In this document: piece by piece, positions 7,974 through 15,292 of the stretch | Layout: each line of letters opens with the position of its first letter | Numbering within the stretch: the stretch's first letter is position 1 | Assembly (NCBI GenBank): GCA_039933785.1 | Contig: JBDTNL010000028.1 | Coordinates: 1 to 47,541 of the forward strand | Length of the DNA: 47,541 nucleotides | Reading direction: 5' to 3' | Source: JBDTNL01 sp039933785 | GTDB lineage: Bacteria > Acidobacteriota > Thermoanaerobaculia > Multivoradales > JAGPDF01 | The notes under the pieces: model-generated | Database searches by the model: none | Seen by the model: only the letters and a program-made list of their open reading frames with translations | Told to the model about the DNA's origin: nothing | Made by a program: the position numbers and the translations under genes

Positions 7974-8747
7974 TCACGCGGGGTTGCGCAGAATCGCGAA
8001 GACCTTCTCGAGCTGCGCCAGGGCAAGATCCACGGGCTCGAACTCGACCGCCATGCCGGCGATTCCATGATTGAGCTGCGAGGAGTAGCTCTTGGTGACC
8101 ACGGCGGGCAGGAGAAGCGGCATCATGCCCTCCCGGGGCAGGTGAATTTCCACCAGAATCTTGGATTTCGCCCCGGCGGGGTCCTCCGCAGGCACGAACA
8201 ACCCGCCGTTTTGCATTTCACGCCGGAACGCCACGAGAAACTGTTCGGGCGCCGTGAAGTGCAGCCTGAAAATGCGTTCCTCGACCTTGGGCGCCGGAGC
8301 CGGGGGTGCCGGGGGTGCCGCGGAAGGTGGCGGCGCGGACGGGCGAGGGGCCGTCTCTTCGGCGCGCCGGATCGCTCCCGCGACGTTGCTCACCAGCGTC
8401 TGATGCGTCACCGCGACTTGCTGGCGGATGCCGCCCTCGAGGAAATTGGCGATCAGCTCCTCCACCTTCAGGAGGCGCACACCCATGCCCGACTGCCGCA
8501 CCGCCTGGAGTTGCTGAGGCGCCTTGATCGAATGGGTCACCACCGCCTCGACCAGGAATCCACGCTGCTGATCGAGGACTTCGATGCGCACGCGACTGCC
8601 GCGCGCGAGCGGGGTGTTGGTGCCGATGAACATGCCGGTGACCGAGATGTTCGTCGTGTAGCCGCTGAAGGAGTGCGCGGTCTCGCCGGGCTTCCAGAAT
8701 GCCACCTGTACGCGGCGCGGATGACGCACGCTCTGCCGGCGGTTCAT
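7974..8747 (-). CDS. tandem PilZ-domain protein
   Basis: A 257-residue cytoplasmic protein with two PilZ-like halves joined by a Pro/Ala linker (about residues 130-155). The first PilZ domain has both c-di-GMP signatures: R8-x3-R12 in VRHPRRVQVAF and NISVTGMF at residues 33-40. The second half, from about residue 157, has the fold pattern (IFRLHFTAPEQFLVAF, NGGLFV, GIAGMAVEF) but lacks the Arg motif, so it probably does not bind the nucleotide in the usual way. Family knowledge says PilZ proteins pass c-di-GMP levels to motility or envelope targets. Its start codon is only 21 bp from the divergent dehydrogenase start, with no Shine-Dalgarno. Confidence 0.88.
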   Translation of the reverse strand: MNRRQSVRHPRRVQVAFWKPGETAHSFSGYTTNISVTGMFIGTNTPLARGSRVRIEVLDQQRGFLVEAVVTHSIKAPQQLQAVRQSGMGVRLLKVEELIANFLEGGIRQQVAVTHQTLVSNVAGAIRRAEETAPRPSAPPPSAAPPAPPAPAPKVEERIFRLHFTAPEQFLVAFRREMQNGGLFVPAEDPAGAKSKILVEIHLPREGMMPLLLPAVVTKSYSSQLNHGIAGMAVEFEPVDLALAQLEKVFAILRNPA

Positions 8748-8754
8748 TTGTTTC

Positions 8755-8761
8755 TATGATA
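8755..8761. promoter_or_regulatory. overlapping divergent -10 elements (TATGATA)
   Basis: On the plus strand TATGAT (8755-8760) lies 8 nt before the GTG at 8769. On the minus strand TATCAT (8761-8756) lies 8 nt before the ATG at 8747. Each matches five of six bases of TATAAT. Both spacings would put transcription starts at or next to the start codons, so leaderless mRNAs are implied in both directions. No clear -35 boxes were found. Confidence 0.5.
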
Positions 8762-8768
8762 CAGGACT

Positions 8769-9821
8769 GTGATTGCCAACCGCGCCGTGGTCTACCTGGG
8801 CTCCGGGCGCTCGCGCCTGGAGCGTGCCGACCTGCCGGAGCCCGGTCGCGGCGAGCTGATTCTACGCCTCACCGTCAGCGGACTCTGCGGGACCGATCTC
8901 TTCAAGCTCGCGAACGACACCGCCGCCGTGGGCGCGGTCCTAGGGCATGAGATCGTCGGCATCGTCGAACAAGCCGGAGCTGGCTCGGTCCTCGAATTCG
9001 GCACCCGCGTCGTGGTGCCGCATCACGTGGCCTGCGGTCATTGCACATTCTGCCGGCGTGGCGCCGACACCATGTGCACCGCGTTCCGCGAGAATCTGCT
9101 CTTTCCTGGCGGCTTCAGCGATCGAGTCCTGGTCCGCGAACGCGCCGTACAGGCAGCGGCCCATGCGCTGCCGGATCGGCTCTCCGATGATGCGGCGGTC
9201 TTCCTCGAACCCGCGGCCTGCGTTCTCCGCGGCATCCGTCGCTCCGGCATCCTGGAGTCTCCAGCACCGCATCGCGCCGCCGTCCTCGGCGGGGGCAGCA
9301 TGGGCCTGCTCCACGTAGCGGTCCTCCGCGCGGTGTCGCCGGGAATCCGCCTCGTGCTGAGCGATGGGCTTGCCCAACGCCGGGCCGCTGCGGAGGCCCT
9401 CGGAGTCGAGCGGGTCGTGCCGGCTGGGAGCGGCGAGCTCTCGACCGCAGCGCACGAGATCAGCGACGGCGTTGGCGTTGACGCGGTCTTCGATTGCGTG
9501 GGCGGAGCGCGGGCGTTGGAGGAGGGACTGGCGGCGAGTCGCGCCGGGGGCAGCCTCGTCCTCTTCGCTCACGCCCGCGCCGGCGAGGCCGCGGGATTCG
9601 ATCTCAACGCCCTGTTCAAGCACGAGCGTCGGGTTCTCGGCACGTACTCGGGCGGCCTCTCCGAACAAAACGAAGTGTTCGAGCTGCTGAGCTCGGGGCG
9701 GCTCGACCCCACCTCCCTGATCACCCATCGCATGCCTCTGTCTCGATTCGACGAGGCGGTCGAGCTCTGCCGATCGCACGCGGCGCTCAAGGTCCTGTTC
9801 GTTCCGGAGGTGGACGGGTGA
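8769..9821 (+). CDS. zinc-dependent medium-chain dehydrogenase (first of tandem pair)
   Basis: A 350-residue medium-chain dehydrogenase/reductase. Zinc ligands are C40 (GLCGTD) and H60-E61 (GHE), and the structural zinc site has C89, C92, C95 and C103. The Rossmann motif is AVLGGGSMGLL near residue 177, so NAD(P) binding is expected. Both zinc sites are intact, pointing to an alcohol or polyol dehydrogenase; the substrate is unknown. It starts with GTG 8 nt after a TATGAT box and has no Shine-Dalgarno, so it is probably leaderless. Its TGA overlaps the GTG of the next dehydrogenase. Confidence 0.88.
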   Translation: MIANRAVVYLGSGRSRLERADLPEPGRGELILRLTVSGLCGTDLFKLANDTAAVGAVLGHEIVGIVEQAGAGSVLEFGTRVVVPHHVACGHCTFCRRGADTMCTAFRENLLFPGGFSDRVLVRERAVQAAAHALPDRLSDDAAVFLEPAACVLRGIRRSGILESPAPHRAAVLGGGSMGLLHVAVLRAVSPGIRLVLSDGLAQRRAAAEALGVERVVPAGSGELSTAAHEISDGVGVDAVFDCVGGARALEEGLAASRAGGSLVLFAHARAGEAAGFDLNALFKHERRVLGTYSGGLSEQNEVFELLSSGRLDPTSLITHRMPLSRFDEAVELCRSHAALKVLFVPEVDG

Positions 9822-10843
9822 CCGGCGGCGGCAGGGTGGCCTACTTGCTCGGACCCGAGCGCATCGAATGGCGAAACCAGGCGATTCCGGTGCCTGGCCG
9901 CGGCGAGGCGTTGCTGCGGGTTGGAGCGGCGGTCACCTGCGGCACCGATCTCAAGGTCTTCCTCCAGGGCGGGCACGCCCGCATGTTGCGCCCACCGAGC
10001 CCCTTCGGACACGAGGTCGCCGGCACCATCGCGGCCCTCGGTGCCGGGGTCGAGGCCTGGCGAGAGGGCGATCGCGTCGCGGTGGCAAACTCGGCGCCCT
10101 GTGGATCGTGTCGGCCCTGTCAGGAGGGCCGCGAGAATCTCTGCTCGGATCTCCTCTATTTAAACGGCGCCTTCGCCGATTGGCTCCTGATCCCGGCGCG
10201 CTTCGTCGAACGCTCGCTCCACCGTTGCCCTGAGACCCTGCCATTCGCGCTGGCGGCTCTCGCCGAGCCGCTCGCCTGTGTGCTCCACGGGCGCGAGCTC
10301 TGCGCCCTACGCCCCGGTCGCCGCGTCCTGGTTCTCGGTGCGGGCCCACTGGGGCTGCTGTGGACAGGAACTCTCGCGGCAGAAGGGCATCAGGTGCTGC
10401 TGGCCGATCCGAACCCCGCGCGTCTCGAGATCGGCCGGATCTTCGGCGCCCACTCGACGATCCAGGTCGAGCGCGAGAGCGTGGCGCCGCAGCTCACGGA
10501 CTTCGACGCCGCCATCGATTGCACCGCCAGCGCGTCCGGATTCGAGACTTGTCTTCGCGCGCTGGATCCGGGCGGCGTGCTCTGCGTATTCGCCGGCCCG
10601 CAGTCGGGCACCGAGGCCAGGGTGAATCTGCGCGAGTTGCACTACGGCGAACGGCGAATCGTCAGCGCGTACCACTACCGCCCGCCAGACTACGCCTCGG
10701 CGCTGGAACGAATCGCCGCCGGCAGCCTGCCGGTCGAAGAGCTGGTCAGCGCGACGCTGCCCCTGCGCGACCTAGAGGACGCCCTGCGGCGGATGATGGA
10801 CCGCCGAGCGCTCAAGGTCGCGCTCGTTCCCGACTTGGGTTGA
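9818..10843 (+). CDS. zinc-dependent medium-chain dehydrogenase (second of tandem pair)
   Basis: A 341-residue paralogue-like partner of the preceding gene. Catalytic-zinc residues C41 (TCGTD) and H65-E66, structural C95, C98, C101 and C109, and a VLVLGAGPLGLL nucleotide-binding motif are all present. GTG 9818 overlaps the previous stop as GTGA, which decides the start; the long in-frame extension to 9494 reads through the first dehydrogenase in another frame. The two proteins share the overall pattern but are clearly diverged, which fits two consecutive oxidations or a heteromeric enzyme. It ends 4 bp before the convergent PilZ-AMIN gene. The substrate is not predictable. Confidence 0.87.
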   Translation: MTGGGRVAYLLGPERIEWRNQAIPVPGRGEALLRVGAAVTCGTDLKVFLQGGHARMLRPPSPFGHEVAGTIAALGAGVEAWREGDRVAVANSAPCGSCRPCQEGRENLCSDLLYLNGAFADWLLIPARFVERSLHRCPETLPFALAALAEPLACVLHGRELCALRPGRRVLVLGAGPLGLLWTGTLAAEGHQVLLADPNPARLEIGRIFGAHSTIQVERESVAPQLTDFDAAIDCTASASGFETCLRALDPGGVLCVFAGPQSGTEARVNLRELHYGERRIVSAYHYRPPDYASALERIAAGSLPVEELVSATLPLRDLEDALRRMMDRRALKVALVPDLG

Positions 10844-10847
10844 CTGC

Positions 10848-12419
10848 CTACTCGCGACCGAGGCGCACGCGCAGACGCGACCCGTCGGCCCGCATCGAAA
10901 GGATGCGTACGTCGGAGGCCGCGAGATCGAACACCACGTGCAGCTGTCCGTACGGTTTCTGCTCGTGAAAGCCGACTCGAATCTGGCGCAGCTCGGGGTT
11001 GTTGACCGCGAGCTGCGAGGGGCTGAACGACCGGTTGACGCCGTGCAGCTTCAACACCTCACGGGCCTCGGGCTGCTCGATGCGGACGTGCTCCACGTCC
11101 TTGGAACTCACTACGCCGTTGGTCCACAGCACGACCTCGGTCTCTCCGCCTGCCGCCTGCCAGGTGATGCGGTCGACCGCCGAGAAACCTTCGCCCGCAC
11201 CGACGGCGGCGGCAGCCGCTGGTTCCGGGGCACTCGCGGGAACTGTCGGCGGGCGACCGGCAGCATCCGCAATGGCCCTTGCTGACGCCGCGGATGCCGC
11301 GGTTGAAGCTGGGGCGGAGCTTGCCGGCGCGCCCACCGGCGCGGCCTGGAGAGGCGACACAGGGGCGACCGGTGCGGGCGCCGCAGCCGTCGGTTGCGGT
11401 CGGGCGGCGGCCGGCGCGGGCTTGGCGTCGACGACAGCCACGGTCGCAGGCTCAGATCTGCGATGTCCGGGAAGAAGGAACCAGCCGACGACGCCGAGGC
11501 CCACCAGCCCCAGCGGCACCAGGACGCGCACGGCGATCCGGGAACCGTTCGCGCTCGAGGCCGCGCCGCCGCCGAACAGGACCCTGGGCTCCGGCGGCAC
11601 CAACAGCCCGAGATCCGGAACCGCCACCGGAGCGTTCGCTCGATCGAGGCGCGGTTCCGCGGCCGCGCCCGCCGGAGAAATCCCTAGTGCCGCCATCGCC
11701 TCCGCGGCACCCCAGTCGAGCGGTCGCGCCGACGCCACCGGTCGCTCGCGACCGACCGGCTCGAGCGACGTGCCGGCGGGGAAGAATGGCACTGGAGCCG
11801 GCGGCAATTCCGGCGGCTCCACGAACGCGATCTCGACCTGATGGTCGGGCTCGATCGGCGCGCTGGGCTCTTCCGGATCCAAGGGAGAGGAGGCCTTCTG
11901 GTCGCGGACCCAGCTGGCGATTTGGTGATCTGAAATTCCGGGGCCCGTTGCGGCGGGAAGACCTGGAGCATACGCGGCCGGATTGGCCCCGTCCTCGGGG
12001 TCCGGCTCGACGGTGCGATCGACGTCGAACGGGCTGCCGCCGGACCGCGCGTGTTGGTCGACGATCGCCGCGACCAGCGTCCGGCTCTCGGCGTCGAGCT
12101 CGGCGAACTGGATGCCCATCCCTGCGGGCTGCGCCGGTGGTTGATCCCGCCAGCGTGTCCACACCACTTCGCCGGTGCCGCGAATCAGCCGGTAGTGGTC
12201 CTTGAGGCGGAATTCGAAGCGCACGGTCGTGCCGACCGGTTTGAGATAGCGCGTCTTGACGAACATCCCGCCGAGCGACAGATTCGCCGAGACCTCGCGA
12301 ATGAAGCCGCTGAAGTTCTCGAACTCGAGCTGCACCTCGGCGTCCAGAGGAACGCGGGTGAGCTGCCGCGACGATGCATCGCCCGGGTCGCTCGGATCAC
12401 GCGGGTCGTTCGCGGACAT
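10848..12419 (-). CDS. PilZ-transmembrane-AMIN-like fusion protein
   Basis: A 523-residue protein in three parts. Residues 18-125 form a PilZ domain with R18-x3-R22 and NLSLGGMF (46-53), the c-di-GMP motifs. A long acidic then Pro/Ala-rich linker leads to one membrane segment (about 296-316, VLVPLGLVGLGVVGWFLL). After a second Ala/Pro-rich linker, residues 412-523 (VDRITWQAAGGETEVVLWTN, LRQIRVGFHE, YGQLHVVFDL) resemble an AMIN domain, the periplasmic module of PilQ secretins and amidases. If so, cytoplasmic c-di-GMP could be read out at the cell wall or pilus secretin. The AMIN call is by pattern and moderately certain; the PilZ call is strong. Confidence 0.82.
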   Translation of the reverse strand: MSANDPRDPSDPGDASSRQLTRVPLDAEVQLEFENFSGFIREVSANLSLGGMFVKTRYLKPVGTTVRFEFRLKDHYRLIRGTGEVVWTRWRDQPPAQPAGMGIQFAELDAESRTLVAAIVDQHARSGGSPFDVDRTVEPDPEDGANPAAYAPGLPAATGPGISDHQIASWVRDQKASSPLDPEEPSAPIEPDHQVEIAFVEPPELPPAPVPFFPAGTSLEPVGRERPVASARPLDWGAAEAMAALGISPAGAAAEPRLDRANAPVAVPDLGLLVPPEPRVLFGGGAASSANGSRIAVRVLVPLGLVGLGVVGWFLLPGHRRSEPATVAVVDAKPAPAAARPQPTAAAPAPVAPVSPLQAAPVGAPASSAPASTAASAASARAIADAAGRPPTVPASAPEPAAAAAVGAGEGFSAVDRITWQAAGGETEVVLWTNGVVSSKDVEHVRIEQPEAREVLKLHGVNRSFSPSQLAVNNPELRQIRVGFHEQKPYGQLHVVFDLAASDVRILSMRADGSRLRVRLGRE

Positions 12420-12546
12420 GGCGCGGATCTTAACCCGCGCCCCACTGGTTTTCCCGCCGGATCGCCGGCGCTACTCGAAATCAACCGGCAAATCGATCGC
12501 CCGGCCGCCGAAAATCTCGCGCGAGGCGGGATCCTGCTGGGCGCCC

Positions 12547-13938
12547 TCAGGGACAGGTCGCGAACGCGTTGGTGTCCTGCACCGGAGCTGCCGCCTGGTT
12601 GAGCGGATTGAAGTACCAGCGCTGCTTGCCCGAGGTGGTGTCGGTCACCCGCAGAACGAACTCGACGTTGGTGGTCGCGGCGAAGAACACCCAGTAGCGC
12701 GGCGTCCCCTGGGTGCAGGCGTTGAGCACCTTGAGGAGGGCTTCGATATTGCTCGGGGCGAAGAAGTAGAACAGGCCGGAATCGGGGTTGGCGGGCAGTG
12801 GAATAACACTGCCGGGTCCCAAGTCTGCGGCCGTGGTCCAATTGATTCGCGCCTGGAATCGCCCGCCACTGCCCAGACAGAGAGTCACGGCGTCCGCGAC
12901 GCAGGGCGCCGGGGGCGTGTCGGTCGTGGCCAGCACCGAGGCGGTGAACGCGGAGACACCGGACGCATTCTCGGCCCGCACGCGGAATTCGTAGGCGGTG
13001 TTTTCATCCAGCGAAGCGGCGGTCGCGTGCGTGCTGTTGGCCGCTGACGTCGCGATGTCCGCGAAGTCGGCGGTGCCGAAACGCCGGCTTTGCACGCGGA
13101 AGGAAGTCTCGTTGTTGGACTTGTCCTGCCAGGTGAGCGTCACCGAGTTGAGCTCGGTCGCGGTCGCGGTCAGCTTGACCGGCGCCGCCGGAGCGCTGCC
13201 GCCGCCAGAGTCGTTGTCCAGGATACTCAGCGTCGCCGAGGATAGACCTAGAGTGGCGCCTCCGGTGGGCGAGCTCAAGGTGAGATGCACAGTCTCGGTG
13301 GGCTCCGCCAGCGTGTCGTTCTTGATCGTCACGCCGAAGGTCTTGCTAGCCCCATCGCCGCTGGCCCAGGACAGGGTGCCCGAAGTCGCCGTGAAATCGC
13401 TTCCTGCCGTAGCCGTACCCGCCGTCGCGGCGTAGGAAACACTGACCGTGCCGCCGCTGCCGCCGGCGCGCGTGACCGCAATGGTCGCAACGCTTGTGCC
13501 CTCGCCCACCGAATACGCGGCGAGGGAAAACTGCAACGAACCGGGCGGAGGTGGCGGTGTGCTGCCGGTGACCGTAATGGTCCCGTGCATGCCGCTCCCG
13601 GGCAAGCCGTGGACCTCGCAATGGAAGCCGACTCCGCCGACGCTGGTGAACGTACGATCGAACGACCAATTCGCCGACGAAGGGTCACCGCCGCTCCCGT
13701 TACAGGTTTCCGAGCACCGAAAGGACGAATCGTCTGCGGCCACGTTGTGGAAACCTCCGCCGACGTTCTTGAAGGTCACCGTATCCCCCACCTGGATGGT
13801 CAGGGTCGGAGGGAAGAAGGTCCGTGAGCTCTGCGCGGTGATGGTGAAATTGGTCGCGCTGGCGCTGCTGGCCATGACTAGCGCTGCCACAGCGAAGGGG
13901 AGTACGAATCCTGCAGCGTTATCTTGATGTATTTGCAT
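12547..13938 (-). CDS. secreted cupredoxin - Calx-beta - fibronectin III protein
   Basis: A 463-residue exported protein. A signal peptide (FVLPFAVAALVMASSASA) precedes a cupredoxin domain (about 30-125). Its type-1 copper ligands are H64 (GGFHNVAADD), C107 and H110 (GFHCEVHG) and M117 (SGMHG). A Calx-beta domain (about 135-237, ending in LDNDSG), a fibronectin III domain (about 245-340) and a C-terminal module (about 345-463, with VTDTTSGK and DTNAFATCP) follow. The last module matches the left-edge fragment. It could be an electron carrier or, more likely, a surface protein that uses copper structurally. ATG 13938 has a GAGGACCT Shine-Dalgarno and is preferred over 13971. Confidence 0.87.
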   Translation of the reverse strand: MQIHQDNAAGFVLPFAVAALVMASSASATNFTITAQSSRTFFPPTLTIQVGDTVTFKNVGGGFHNVAADDSSFRCSETCNGSGGDPSSANWSFDRTFTSVGGVGFHCEVHGLPGSGMHGTITVTGSTPPPPPGSLQFSLAAYSVGEGTSVATIAVTRAGGSGGTVSVSYAATAGTATAGSDFTATSGTLSWASGDGASKTFGVTIKNDTLAEPTETVHLTLSSPTGGATLGLSSATLSILDNDSGGGSAPAAPVKLTATATELNSVTLTWQDKSNNETSFRVQSRRFGTADFADIATSAANSTHATAASLDENTAYEFRVRAENASGVSAFTASVLATTDTPPAPCVADAVTLCLGSGGRFQARINWTTAADLGPGSVIPLPANPDSGLFYFFAPSNIEALLKVLNACTQGTPRYWVFFAATTNVEFVLRVTDTTSGKQRWYFNPLNQAAAPVQDTNAFATCP

Positions 13939-14046
13939 AGGTCCTCGTTTGCATTCGCAACAATAGCGCACTCATGCCCTCGTCATATCGGCTCGCGATC
14001 CCACGCGACTTGGTTTCGGTGGCGGGGCAGTGACAGTCTGCCCGCG

Positions 14047-15261
14047 ATGCCACCGAAGTCGGTCAATGTCGCCCCACTCGCGGGCCTGCGGGTGATCGAC
14101 GCGTCGCGGGTCCTGGCCGGGCCCTATCTCGCAATGCTGCTCGGCGATCTCGGCGCCGACGTGATCAAGATCGAGCGCCCCGGCGAGGGCGATCCGACTC
14201 GCGCCTGGGGGCCTCCCTTCGTCGGCAGTGGAGATGCACGCACCAGCGCCTACTTCGTCTCGGCGAACCGCAACAAGCGTTCGCTGGCGTTGGATCTCAA
14301 ACAGGCCGCGGGACGCAAGGTATGGCGCCGGCTGCTCGATGGCGCGGATATCGTGGTCGAGAACTTCCTCCCCCGCGACTGGAAGAGCTTGCGTCTCGGC
14401 TCGAGTCACCTCACTCGGCGATACTCGCGGATCATCCAATGCACGATCACCGGCTACGGCGCGAGCGGCCCCCAAACAGATCGGCCGGCGTATGACTTGG
14501 CTCTCCAGGCGGAGTCGGGTCTGATGGCGATCACCGGCTTCTCGACCGGCGAGCCGGTGCGGGTCGGCGTCGCCATCGTCGATTTCCTGGCGGCGCTCTA
14601 TGGCCTGAACGGGCTGCTCGCAGCGCTCTATGCGCGTGAGCGTACTGGCCGCGGACAGCGCGTCGAAGTCGCCATGGCCGACGCGGCAACCGCGTTCCTC
14701 GGCTACGCGGCGCAGTCCTGGCTCACCGACGGCAGCGAGGCAGCGCGTATGGGCTCCGCGCATCCGAACCTGGTGCCCTATCGCGCCTTCGCGGCCAGCG
14801 ACGGCTGGTTCGCGGTCGCCGTCGGAAGCGAGGCGCAGTGGCGACGTTTCTGCCAGGCGATCGGCGATGCCGAGCTCGCCGCCGAGCCTCGCTTCAAGGA
14901 CAACGCGGCGCGCGTGCTGCATCGGATGGCGCTCGAGCGCCGGCTCGCCAAGCAGTTCGCCAGCGCGCCGCGGGAGGACTGGCTGGTTCGCCTGCTCGCG
15001 CACCGGGTTCCGGCCGCGCCGGTCGCGACCCTCGACGCTGCCATGCGACAAGCCATCGAACGCGGCGCGGTCCAGGCACTTCCCGCGGGCGTCTATGGAG
15101 TGCTGCGCTCGATCGCTCCGCCGTTCCTCTTCGATGGCCGCCGGCCGCGGCTCGAGCGCTCGGCGCCGGGACTTGGCGAGCACTCCGAGGCGATCCTCAG
15201 CGAGAGCGGATTCTCGAAGCGCGAGATTGCGGCGCTGCTCTCCGCCGCGGTGATCGGCTGA
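14047..15261 (+). CDS. CaiB/BaiF family CoA transferase
   Basis: A 404-residue class III CoA transferase, which moves CoA from one acyl-CoA to a free carboxylic acid. The N-terminus GLRVIDASRVLAGPYLAMLL and DLGADVIKIERPGEGDPTR are family hallmarks. The catalytic Asp should be the one in DRPAYDLALQAESG (about residue 150). Later, GRGQRVEVAMADAATAFLG and HPNLVPYRAF also fit. The acid substrate (carnitine, formate, succinate, mesaconate and so on) cannot be assigned. ATG 14047 is chosen because upstream residues to 13924 are not family-like. The gene stands alone, running toward the ATP-grasp gene with a 31-bp gap. Confidence 0.9.
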   Translation: MPPKSVNVAPLAGLRVIDASRVLAGPYLAMLLGDLGADVIKIERPGEGDPTRAWGPPFVGSGDARTSAYFVSANRNKRSLALDLKQAAGRKVWRRLLDGADIVVENFLPRDWKSLRLGSSHLTRRYSRIIQCTITGYGASGPQTDRPAYDLALQAESGLMAITGFSTGEPVRVGVAIVDFLAALYGLNGLLAALYARERTGRGQRVEVAMADAATAFLGYAAQSWLTDGSEAARMGSAHPNLVPYRAFAASDGWFAVAVGSEAQWRRFCQAIGDAELAAEPRFKDNAARVLHRMALERRLAKQFASAPREDWLVRLLAHRVPAAPVATLDAAMRQAIERGAVQALPAGVYGVLRSIAPPFLFDGRRPRLERSAPGLGEHSEAILSESGFSKREIAALLSAAVIG

Positions 15262-15292
15262 TCGCGACCCGGGCCGCGGGTGCGACCGCCGC

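Noticed and set aside
9494..9817. N-terminal extension of the second zinc dehydrogenase
   Set aside because: It reads through the first dehydrogenase in another frame; the GTGA overlap at 9818 gives a family-typical N-terminus.
15262..15292. ACCCG/CGGGT hairpin between the convergent CoA-transferase and ATP-grasp genes
   Set aside because: Only five base pairs with a GC-rich loop, expected by chance at this base composition.
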